A DNA stretch of 37,082 nucleotides. Origin: Prolixibacteraceae bacterium. GTDB taxonomy: Bacteria > Bacteroidota > Bacteroidia > Bacteroidales > Prolixibacteraceae. Within the stretch, counting starts at the first letter, position 1, and each line of letters opens with the position of its first letter. The position numbers and the translations under genes were made by a program. Location: the NCBI GenBank assembly GCA_018648265.1, contig JABGRN010000050.1:1-37082 (forward strand), written 5' to 3'. Below are positions 1 to 5,980 of the stretch, one piece after another. The notes under the pieces are model-generated. The model had not been told where the DNA came from. It searched no databases and saw only the letters and a program-made list of their open reading frames with translations.

Positions 1-59
1 AGGGAAACCGAAAGGGAGTACCTTCTTTTTATTATTTTAGTCGGACACTAGTGATTTTT

Positions 60-265
60 TTTCTAATATTCGATAGCTGAAAGCAGGGAACTAAAAAGCA
101 AAAACAATTTTTAATCAAAGCTATTAAAAAAAACAACTTTTCAGGAAAAGTCCCGTCCCTGTTTTTGTGAATGATCATGACGCCGAATCAGGTAAACTGC
201 GGGGTAACATCCTTTTGCGAAGCTTTTGTAAGGACGCATGTTAGTCGAAAATGATTCACCTTTGG
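60..265. other. Possible structured RNA upstream of the SRP RNA
   Basis: No open reading frame covers positions 1-458. Part of it is locally GC-richer and folds on paper into nested stems: GTGAAT (167-172) with ATTCAC (254-259), GAC (179-181) with GTC (244-246), TAACAT (205-210) with ATGTTA (238-243), and CCTT (211-214) with AAGG (230-233). A separate stem could pair CAGGGA (84-89) with TCCCTG (156-161). These are seen in the sequence. I do not recognise the family; it lacks the hallmarks of tmRNA, RNase P RNA or the common riboswitches. It could be an unannotated small RNA, a leader, or chance pairing. The strand is unknown. Nothing else is visible in 1-458 except the SRP promoter at its end. 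Confidence 0.25.
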
Positions 266-423
266 CTAGAATAAAAATTCATTTATAACTGTGTCTTACT
301 TCATAAGGGCTTAAATAATAGTATAGTCGTGATTTTTTTTTGTTCTGTGAATAATACAGATTATAGATTTGAAGACAATTTTCCCGATGATTTTAATTAA
401 AATAACACCGCTTTCTTTTTTTA

Positions 424-454
424 TTTGCGGGTAATTTAAAAATTTCTACTTTTG
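424..454 (+). promoter_or_regulatory. Bacteroidetes-type promoter of the SRP RNA
   Basis: TTTG at 424-427 and TACTTTTG at 447-454 match the -33 TTTG and -7 TAnnTTTG elements of the primary Bacteroidetes sigma factor, with 19 bases between them. The RNA begins about five bases after the -7 element, which fits a start near 459. Confidence 0.75.
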
Positions 455-458
455 CAGC

Positions 459-555
459 GGGTAAGTCCTGTGCGACCAGCTCCTGCTGAATCCCCCCAGA
501 GTCGGAAGGCAGCAAGGGTAGGCGGTTGAAGCGGTGCGACACAGGTAGCTTACCC
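459..555 (+). ncRNA. ffs: Signal recognition particle RNA (4.5S-type)
   Basis: This is the small bacterial SRP RNA, which binds Ffh and helps target nascent membrane and secreted proteins to the membrane. The ends pair (GGGTAAG at 459-465 with CTTACCC at 549-555), with further pairing of TCCTGTG against CACAGG. The apical part carries the conserved GGAAGGCAGCAAGG-type asymmetric loop that contacts the Ffh M domain. At about 97 nt it is the Alu-less size class of most Gram-negative bacteria. It is followed by a T-rich tract at 557-565. The ends are set by the terminal stem and could be off by a few bases. Confidence 0.92.
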
Positions 556-601
556 ACTTTTTTTTGAAAGAAAAAAAAGGCGGTGAAAGGTTAAAAAAAG
601 G

Positions 602-633
602 TTTGCAGAATAGAAAATTAATTGTTTACTTTG
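602..633 (+). promoter_or_regulatory. Probable promoter of the tRNA-Thr/tRNA-Tyr unit
   Basis: TTTG at 602-605 and TTACTTTG at 626-633 resemble the -33 and -7 elements. The -7 has one mismatch to TAnnTTTG and the spacing is 20 bases. It lies about 65 bases before tRNA-Thr, and no other promoter-like site was seen between the two. Confidence 0.5.
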
Positions 634-698
634 CGCCGCTGATTTTGAAAAATAGCAAACGTTCTTGAACAATTCAGAATCTGAATATTAAAAGATAA

Positions 699-772
699 GC
701 CGAATTAGCTCAGTTGGTCAGAGCACGTGATTTGTAATCTCGGGGTCCTCAGTTCGAATCTGAGATTCGGCT
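699..772 (+). tRNA. tRNA-Thr (anticodon TGT)
   Basis: This is a 74-nt class I tRNA without an encoded CCA. The acceptor stem GCCGAAT (699-705) pairs with ATTCGGC (765-771), and the discriminator is T772. The D arm has GCTC/GAGC, the anticodon loop is TTTGTAA giving anticodon TGT (reads ACA), and the T arm is CTCAG-TTCGAAT-CTGAG. One T-T mismatch appears in the anticodon stem. It shares a probable promoter with the tRNA-Tyr gene 59 nt downstream. A partial copy of its 3' part lies in the spacer at 786-824. Confidence 0.95.
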
Positions 773-785
773 CAAATGAGGAGAA

Positions 786-824
786 GTCCTCAGTTCATCC
801 TGATAATTACCAGGACGGCTCAAA
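786..824 (+). repeat. Degenerate copy of the tRNA-Thr 3' end
   Basis: GTCCTCAGTTC (786-796) repeats 745-755 of tRNA-Thr, and CGGCTCAAA (816-824) repeats 768-776. The middle has diverged and is about seven bases longer, with its own small hairpin TCCTG/CAGGA (798-802 and 811-815). The block therefore looks like a decayed T-arm plus acceptor 3' strand. It could come from a lost tandem tRNA copy or from an old integration at tRNA-Thr; the sequence does not decide between these. Confidence 0.55.
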
Positions 825-831
825 ATATTAC

Positions 832-913
832 GGGGAGATACCGAAGCGGTCAAACGGGGCAGACTGTAAATCTGTTGGCTACGCCTTCGTAGGTTCGAAT
901 CCTGCTCTCCCCA
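832..913 (+). tRNA. tRNA-Tyr (anticodon GTA)
   Basis: This is an 82-nt class II tRNA with a long variable arm. The acceptor stem GGGGAGA (832-838) pairs with TCTCCCC (906-912), and the discriminator is A913. The anticodon loop CTGTAAA gives GTA. The variable arm is formed by the GGCTACGCCTTCGTAG region and the T arm contains GGTTCGAATCC. Its last 17 bases, plus three flanking bases, are repeated perfectly at 2377-2396, so the gene's 3' end is the attachment site of the small element that follows. The tRNA itself remains intact because the element restores its 3' end. Confidence 0.96.
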
Positions 914-916
914 CGT
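897..916 (+). repeat. attL-like 20-bp direct repeat (tRNA-Tyr 3' end)
   Basis: These 20 bases, running from the T arm to three bases past the discriminator, are identical to 2377-2396. The match breaks at 896 (c against g) and at 917 (a against t), then continues for three bases. Integrases of the tyrosine recombinase family commonly use tRNA 3' ends as attachment sites. Confidence 0.85.
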
Positions 917-918
917 AT

Positions 919-964
919 AACCGATGTATATTATTGATTGTCAATAAATTACATCGGTTTTTTT
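919..964 (+). terminator. Terminator after tRNA-Tyr, brought in by the element
   Basis: AACCGATGTA (919-928) pairs perfectly with TACATCGGTT (950-959) and is followed by a run of T to 964. It lies three bases inside the left attachment repeat, so it belongs to the inserted DNA and replaces the displaced native terminator at 2401-2442. Confidence 0.85.
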
Positions 965-989
965 ATGTTAAAAAATGACATTTTGCCCA

Positions 990-998
990 AGTTGACAA
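990..998 (+). repeat. AGTTGACAA site near the left end of the element
   Basis: One copy of AGTTGACAA lies 73 bp inside the left repeat, just before the integrase fragment. Two directly adjacent copies occur near the right end. Placement near both ends fits integrase arm-type binding sites; this is inferred, not shown. Confidence 0.35.
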
Positions 999-1007
999 TT
1001 CGAAGAG

Positions 1008-1325
1008 ATGGACAACAGAAATGAAATTATAAGACTTCCAAAAGTTCGAAACTTAGAAGGTGATCTTAATAAAAAATGTTACATAGAGTTTTATGTTCGA
1101 AGTCCATATTCTGACAAAATGGAAAGATTTCGCAAGTTTGAAGGAATTAATAAATTTAAAACCTTTAAAGAGCGGTCAGAAGCTGGAGAAAAGATGAAAC
1201 AATATTGGCTTGATAAACTAAGAAGTGGATGGATACCAATCAAAAGAAAAGATCTAACGATATATGAAAATGATGGTTTTTCATTTGAGCACAGATATAT
1301 TTTTAAAAACAATCTAATGGGATAA
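1008..1325 (+). pseudogene. Tyrosine recombinase (integrase), N-terminal fragment
   Basis: This 105-residue reading frame matches my recollection of the start of Bacteroidetes phage/ICE tyrosine integrases, which begin with an arm-binding segment. It has a CYIEFYV strand, a basic MERFRKFEGINK stretch, a helix rich in E and K, and the pattern KLRSGWIPI at residues 90-98, equivalent to the LxxGWNP motif of these enzymes. Full-length family members are about 350-420 residues; here the frame stops at 105, and neither the core-binding domain nor the catalytic R..HxxR..Y region follows in any frame. Its place beside the tRNA attachment repeat is where an integrase gene is expected. A short independent DNA-binding protein is possible but less likely. 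Confidence 0.6.
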
Positions 1326-1415
1326 ACGACTTTTTGGATTTAAATTATCATGAATAATACATAACTTTTAATATATCTTTATAGTATTGGGTTAATATGA
1401 AAAACTTCTCATGAA

Positions 1416-2216
1416 ATGAAAAAATTGGTAAAATATTTTCATGAAAGAAAAATAGGTGCGTACCTGTTTTTGCTTTTAACCTTAGTATGCATTCCTTTAT
1501 TCATCAATGCAACGACTATAGTTATTCTTGTATCACCATCGAGTATTGTTATGGGCATTGATAGTAAAGCTGGAATTTATGACTTGGATGGAAAATACTC
1601 CCATTATGAACTGATTTCAAAAATATTTAAGAGTAATGATTGTTATTTTGCCCTAACTGGGCAATTTAGTCATGATGCTATAGATTATAATACTCCTCAA
1701 ATTATTCATTCAGTACTAAGCTTGGCTAACAATAATATGGAAGAAAGAATAGACTCAATTTCAAGCGTAATGAAAGAAAAATTGATTGAAAGTATGGAAG
1801 TGCAAAAAACAGCTAGTAACGGGAAATTAATATTGGATAAAAAGACTGGTGAACCATTGAGTCAATTAGTATTAATTGGAAGAGAAAATGAAGAATTATT
1901 TGCGTATATGATTTCATTTATTGTAACAGGTAAAGAAAAAAATGATTTGCAAATAAATAAGAAAAGATGCCCTGGATCAGATTGTGCTTCGGTATTTTAT
2001 GGTGGAAATATAGGTGAAATAAAAAAATTCTTAGAATCTGGGAATTATAATGAATTTAATTCTTTAGATTTAACTGGAAAAATTAAATATTTCATTCAAT
2101 TAGAGATAAAGAAAAATCCTTTTAAGGTAGGAGAACCTATAAATATTATTCAGTTAACCAAAACTGGAGATGTTTGGTTAAGTAGAAACGGAAATTGCCC
2201 AATAGTTTTTGAGTGA
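1416..2216 (+). CDS. Exported proteasome-like Ntn hydrolase (predicted)
   Basis: This 266-residue protein has a basic start (KKLVKYFHERK), a hydrophobic stretch at about 13-31 and a possible signal-peptidase site after A32. The residue exposed by that cut would be Thr33. Counting from Thr33, the text TTIV-(10)-G-I-D17-S-K-A matches proteasome beta subunits and HslV, which use Thr1, Asp17 and Lys33. A lysine followed by hydrophobic residues (K69-I-F) and ALTGQF then correspond to the K33 strand and the Ala-Gly turn, with about four extra residues. So the fold is inferred to be the 20S proteasome/Ntn family, with maturation by signal peptidase rather than by self-cleavage. The first 32 residues could instead stay as a membrane anchor. 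Substrate unknown. It is the only complete gene in the tRNA-Tyr element. Confidence 0.55.
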   Translation: MKKLVKYFHERKIGAYLFLLLTLVCIPLFINATTIVILVSPSSIVMGIDSKAGIYDLDGKYSHYELISKIFKSNDCYFALTGQFSHDAIDYNTPQIIHSVLSLANNNMEERIDSISSVMKEKLIESMEVQKTASNGKLILDKKTGEPLSQLVLIGRENEELFAYMISFIVTGKEKNDLQINKKRCPGSDCASVFYGGNIGEIKKFLESGNYNEFNSLDLTGKIKYFIQLEIKKNPFKVGEPINIIQLTKTGDVWLSRNGNCPIVFE

Positions 2217-2218
2217 TC

Positions 2219-2239
2219 TGCAAAATCAACAATTTTGCA
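2219..2239 (+). terminator. Hairpin after the proteasome-like gene
   Basis: TGCAAAAT (2219-2226) and ATTTTGCA (2232-2239) pair perfectly around a five-base loop, three bases after the stop codon. The following tract is only moderately T-rich (TTCTTATTC), so termination is likely but not certain. Confidence 0.55.
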
Positions 2240-2317
2240 TTCTTATTCATACAAATTCTGGTACAATTAATTATCAAATAATCCAGAAAATGGCAATAAG
2301 TGCGCAATGAAGACAAT

Positions 2318-2335
2318 AGTTGACAAAGTTGACAA
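2318..2335 (+). repeat. Tandem AGTTGACAA sites near the right end of the element
   Basis: Two adjacent copies of AGTTGACAA (2318-2326 and 2327-2335) lie about 40 bp inside the right attachment repeat. They match the single copy near the left end, in the same orientation. Confidence 0.35.
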
Positions 2336-2376
2336 AATGAAACATCAATAATACCAGGTAGAGTAGGAGTGGTGGG

Positions 2377-2396
2377 GAATCCTGCTCTCCCCACGT
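2377..2396 (+). repeat. attR-like 20-bp direct repeat
   Basis: This is a perfect copy of 897-916, the 3' end of tRNA-Tyr, without the rest of a tRNA. It marks the right end of the inserted DNA. The wider stretch 2217-2653 holds no gene: it contains a hairpin, the tandem AGTTGACAA sites, this repeat, the displaced terminator and the upstream region of the next gene. Confidence 0.85.
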
Positions 2397-2400
2397 TTAA

Positions 2401-2442
2401 AAGGGTTAACTTGTTGAAATACAGGTTAATCCTTTTTTTTTT
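2401..2442 (+). terminator. Original tRNA-Tyr terminator, displaced by the insertion
   Basis: AAGG-G-TTAAC pairs with GTTAA-T-CCTT, extended by TGT/ACA around a short loop, and is followed by ten T residues (2433-2442). It begins four bases after the right repeat, just as a terminator would follow the tRNA before insertion. Confidence 0.8.
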
Positions 2443-2653
2443 GGTGCCTACATTGCAAAGCTTGAAAGATTGATGAATAACAGAATCAAACCGGACCACA
2501 ATTCTTTATTCCGATTTGAACATTTGAACAATATATTTCAATTCCCCAATTTTAGTAAGTGGCTTATTGTTTTGTGTTATTGAACATTATTATTAGTTAT
2601 AATTTATTATATTGCTCGTTATAAAAATCAATAATAACTTAAAACTAACTACA

Positions 2654-4180
2654 ATGTTATTACATCAGCAATTTGTTCGCATGGCCAAAAAGCATGGCCC
2701 TAAACTTGCAATTAAAGATAAAACCACTAACCGGGATGTTACTTATTCCAGGGCCCTGATTGGAGCCCTTATTTTGTCTTCGAAATTTAAAAAATACGAT
2801 GAAGGTTTTATCGGAATTATGATCCCTACATCGGCAGGATGCGCACTGGCAAATGTTGGGGCATTAATGAGTGGCAGGATACCCGTTATGATCAACTATT
2901 CAACAGGGGCTGAGGCAAATGTAAAATATGCCCAAAATAAATGCGGATTCAAAACAGTAATTACATCAAAAGCTCTTCTTGAAAAAATTGATTGCCCTGT
3001 TGTTGACGGCATGGTTTTAATTGAAGATATTATGGCAAGTGTATCTACTGGGGATAAACTAAAGGCAGCCTTAAAAACAAAACTCCCTGTAAATATGATC
3101 CTTAACAGTATTCATAAGGGAGATGAAGATGATACTGCTGCAATTTTGTTTACCAGTGGAAGCGAAAAAGATCCAAAAGCTGTTCAGCTCAGCCACCGTA
3201 ACCTCGCATCGAATATTAAAGATTTTGGTGACTATGTAAATATTACCGAGTCGGATGTATTATTGGCCAACCTTGTATTCTTCCATATATTTGGATTAAC
3301 AGTGAACCTTTGGGTTTCGTTTTGTAAAGGAATGACAATGGTATCTTATGCAAATCCTTTGGATTTCCAGACAGTCAGTAAAATTGCCCGAGAAGAGAAG
3401 CCGACAATAATGGTTGGGACACCAAGTTTTTTCTGGGGTTATTTACAGAAATCGGAACCAGGTGATTTTAAAACGCTAAGGTTAATGGTGGCAGGTGCCG
3501 ATAAGTGCCCGGATGCACTCAGGGAAGGGTACGAGAAAAAGCATGGGGTGACACTCCTTGAAGGATATGGCGCAACTGAAACATCACCAGTAGTATCGGT
3601 AAATTCGCACGAATTTAACAGGCCGGGAAGTATTGGAAAAGTGATTCCAAATGTACAGGTGAGGATTGAAAATTTTGAGACCGGTGAGAAATGTAAAACT
3701 GGCGAGGTTGGTAAAATTATGGTGAAAGGAGACCTGATTATGAAGGGTTATTATAATGATCCTGAGCTTACTGCCGAGTGCATGAATGATGGATGGTACA
3801 ATACGGGAGACATGGGTTATTTTGATGCCGATGACTATCTTTGGCATTCGGGCAGATTTAAAAGGTTTGTAAAAATTGGCGGTGAAATGGTATCGCTTGT
3901 TAGGGTCGAGAACACACTTGAGCAATTCCTTCCTGAAGGTGTGTTGTGTTGTGTGGTTGAAGTTGCAGATGAAATAAAAGGGGCAAGTATAATTGCCACA
4001 GTTACCAAGGAGGTGGATAAAGCTGCAATACTTAAAAAGATGAGTGCTGAACTTCCAAATATTGCCCTTCCAAAACAGTTTCTGGTTATCGATGAGTTAC
4101 CAATGATGAGTACCGGTAAAATAGATTTCCGGACAGTTTCTAAAATTGTGAATGAAATGATTGGTGATTCTGAAGCTTAG
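2654..4180 (+). CDS. Acyl-CoA/acyl-ACP synthetase (AMP-forming)
   Basis: This adenylate-forming enzyme activates a fatty or other carboxylic acid with ATP and joins it to CoA or acyl carrier protein. From the ATG at 2654 it has 508 residues, typical for the family; a TTG 42 bases upstream is in frame but less likely. Visible motifs, in order, are the P-loop LFTSGSEKDPKAVQLSH, the substrate/adenine motif YGATETSP, the hinge region WYNTGDMGYFDADDYLWHSGR, and the catalytic lysine K489 in STGKIDFR. The LFTSGSE form and the overall pattern resemble the acyl-ACP synthetase half of Aas more than a long-chain FadD. No acyltransferase domain is fused or adjacent. It is a single gene closed by a strong terminator. 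The exact substrate cannot be told. Confidence 0.88.
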   Translation: MLLHQQFVRMAKKHGPKLAIKDKTTNRDVTYSRALIGALILSSKFKKYDEGFIGIMIPTSAGCALANVGALMSGRIPVMINYSTGAEANVKYAQNKCGFKTVITSKALLEKIDCPVVDGMVLIEDIMASVSTGDKLKAALKTKLPVNMILNSIHKGDEDDTAAILFTSGSEKDPKAVQLSHRNLASNIKDFGDYVNITESDVLLANLVFFHIFGLTVNLWVSFCKGMTMVSYANPLDFQTVSKIAREEKPTIMVGTPSFFWGYLQKSEPGDFKTLRLMVAGADKCPDALREGYEKKHGVTLLEGYGATETSPVVSVNSHEFNRPGSIGKVIPNVQVRIENFETGEKCKTGEVGKIMVKGDLIMKGYYNDPELTAECMNDGWYNTGDMGYFDADDYLWHSGRFKRFVKIGGEMVSLVRVENTLEQFLPEGVLCCVVEVADEIKGASIIATVTKEVDKAAILKKMSAELPNIALPKQFLVIDELPMMSTGKIDFRTVSKIVNEMIGDSEA

Positions 4181-4212
4181 CAAACATAAAAAATTATATA
4201 ATTTCTTTGAAT

Positions 4213-4246
4213 AAAATTCCCCGCTGCAATGGCGGGGAATTTTATT
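4213..4246 (+). terminator. Terminator of the acyl synthetase gene
   Basis: AAAATTCCCCGC (4213-4224) and GCGGGGAATTTT (4232-4243) pair perfectly over 12 bp around a seven-base loop. T-rich sequence follows. Confidence 0.9.
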
Positions 4247-4319
4247 TTTATTGAGTAATCAATTGTGATTGATGTAAAATAAGCTTAATTTGAACAGGTT
4301 TCTTAATCTGTTGAAAACC

Positions 4320-4805
4320 ATGCCCCAAAAAATTAATATATTCAGTAACGGTGGTTTCATTGAATTCGATGCAGGAAGTTTCGACAACTGGTGTGTTTTT
4401 ATAACCAAACCCGGTGGCAAACGATTTGCACCAACTGATGTACAATATTTTTCGAGATTAAAAATTTTAGGTAAAAAGTACGGGCAACAGAAAATATACG
4501 ACGATTTTGTAGTAATTTTTAACCGGTGTACTAAAATTATCGATCCTGTTATTTTTGAATTAATTTCTGTTTTATGCAGGTTTTATGAAAATGATTCACT
4601 CGAAATGGAAATCTGGTTCAATGTTTTGTACGCAGGTATGATTGCCGAAGAAAACAAAGAAAATGCGATTCTTAAAAAAAGGATAAAACGCCTCGGAATG
4701 CACCAGCTATTAATAGAGGATATGGAATCGGAAATGGCTGCTAATTTTAGTAAAGGGAAAAAATGGAAGGAACTTGGCCAACTAATGAAATCGAAGGGGT
4801 TTTAA
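4320..4805 (+). CDS. Conserved hypothetical protein
   Basis: This is a soluble protein of 161 residues from the ATG at 4320; a TTG ten codons upstream is possible but adds an unlikely N-terminus. I recognise it only as a small conserved protein of unknown function found in Bacteroidetes. Its pattern is a short strand (INIFSNGGFIEFDAG), FDNWCVFITKPGG, a helix YFSRLKILGKKYG, and a lysine-rich C-terminal part with KRIKRLGMHQLL and KGKKWKEL. The last 42 codons plus 66 bases of downstream DNA are duplicated perfectly 527 bp further on (5204-5398). The gene copy here is complete. There is no signal peptide or membrane segment. No partner gene is adjacent on the same strand, so context does not suggest a role. 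Confidence 0.75.
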   Translation: MPQKINIFSNGGFIEFDAGSFDNWCVFITKPGGKRFAPTDVQYFSRLKILGKKYGQQKIYDDFVVIFNRCTKIIDPVIFELISVLCRFYENDSLEMEIWFNVLYAGMIAEENKENAILKKRIKRLGMHQLLIEDMESEMAANFSKGKKWKELGQLMKSKGF

Positions 4806-4871
4806 AAAATTTGCAAAATATAAAACGGCTGTCTTAATAAGTCATGCAGAGTGTGGTTTTAATTTACTGCT
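4677..4871. repeat. 195-bp perfect direct repeat, copy 1
   Basis: These 195 bases, covering the 3' end of the hypothetical gene and its downstream flank, are identical to 5204-5398 by direct reading. The identity ends with a mismatch at both edges (g/t before, c/t after). Confidence 0.95.
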
Positions 4872-5203
4872 CCTGTCTTTCGCACTTTGCTGATAAAAGC
4901 TCTATATCCCTTTGTTTATAGGGTGGCATTTTGAGATTTGGGTGTCTCGATTATGTTGTGTTGAGCTATTTTAACTCACAATCGATTATAAAAAAAATGC
5001 TACTCTTTCTTAACATTCATACTGTGAGGCAATTACATATTGTGGAAATTTAAAGTATTTACTTTGGTATTAACAAAATAATTGAAAAACGATCGTTTTT
5101 ATAATATTCAGTCAATTTTAATAATTATCCATTTGTTACAAGGCTCGTAATCAGCGCCTTACAATGCGCTATATATCTAAGGTGTCCCAAAAATTAAAAC
5201 AAG
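4872..5203. other. 332-bp non-coding segment between the repeat copies
   Basis: No convincing reading frame is seen. The segment holds a perfect 16-bp palindrome (AAAAACGATCGTTTTT, 5085-5100), a small inverted repeat AAGGC/GCCTT (5140-5144 and 5156-5160), and related GGGTGTC-type words near 4939 and GGTGTCCCAAA at 5181. The latter could be remnants of insertion-sequence ends, but there is no transposase. Its origin is unresolved. Confidence 0.35.
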
Positions 5204-5398
5204 AAAAGGATAAAACGCCTCGGAATGCACCAGCTATTAATAGAGGATATGGAATCGGAAATGGCTGCTAATTTTAGTAAAGGGAAAAAATGGAAGGAAC
5301 TTGGCCAACTAATGAAATCGAAGGGGTTTTAAAAAATTTGCAAAATATAAAACGGCTGTCTTAATAAGTCATGCAGAGTGTGGTTTTAATTTACTGCT
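5204..5398. repeat. 195-bp perfect direct repeat, copy 2 (truncated gene copy)
   Basis: This is the second copy of 4677-4871. It includes the final 42 codons of the hypothetical gene in frame with its stop, but no start and no 5' part, so it is a gene fragment. It lies just downstream of the end of the ATPase operon, which runs on the other strand. Confidence 0.95.
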
Positions 5399-5465
5399 TT
5401 TAAAAACAGATTTTCAACTACACTCAACATGACAATATAAATTAAAGTTTTCCTGGATGGGTCAG

Positions 5466-5954
<489 letters not shown>

Positions 5955-5980
5955 TTATTATTTGTTTTAATTTCTCTCAA

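Larger units (their letters stand above)
897..2396. mobile_element. Small decayed integrative element in tRNA-Tyr
   Basis: The element is about 1.48 kb between perfect 20-bp direct repeats, the first of which is the 3' end of an intact tRNA-Tyr gene. It holds a truncated integrase start (1008-1325) close to attL, a signal-peptide-bearing proteasome-like gene (1416-2216), and copies of AGTTGACAA near both ends (990-998, 2318-2326, 2327-2335). Just beyond the right repeat is a strong terminator that would suit the original tRNA-Tyr transcript, and the element supplies its own terminator just inside the left repeat. No complete integrase, excisionase or transfer gene is present, so it is either a deletion relic or a satellite that needs help from elsewhere. 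Confidence 0.8.

Noticed and set aside
60-265. tmRNA or RNase P RNA
   Set aside because: The phrase GGTAAACTGCGGGG and the word GGAAAAGTCC look faintly like RNase P RNA, but the P4 strands and other conserved boxes are absent, and there is no tRNA-like half for tmRNA.
727-978. 83-residue open frame across the two tRNA genes
   Set aside because: It runs through tRNA-Thr, the spacer and tRNA-Tyr; the RNA genes are well supported and the frame has no protein-like pattern.
2377-2396. A second tRNA-Tyr gene at the right repeat
   Set aside because: Only the last part of the tRNA is present; there is no D arm, anticodon arm or 5' acceptor strand.
2146-2499. 117-residue minus-strand frame over the right end of the element
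   Set aside because: It overlaps the attachment repeat and the terminator and has no recognisable domain; it is a shadow frame.
5204-5398. A second functional hypothetical gene
   Set aside because: The copy has only the last 42 codons and no start or promoter, so it is a fragment.
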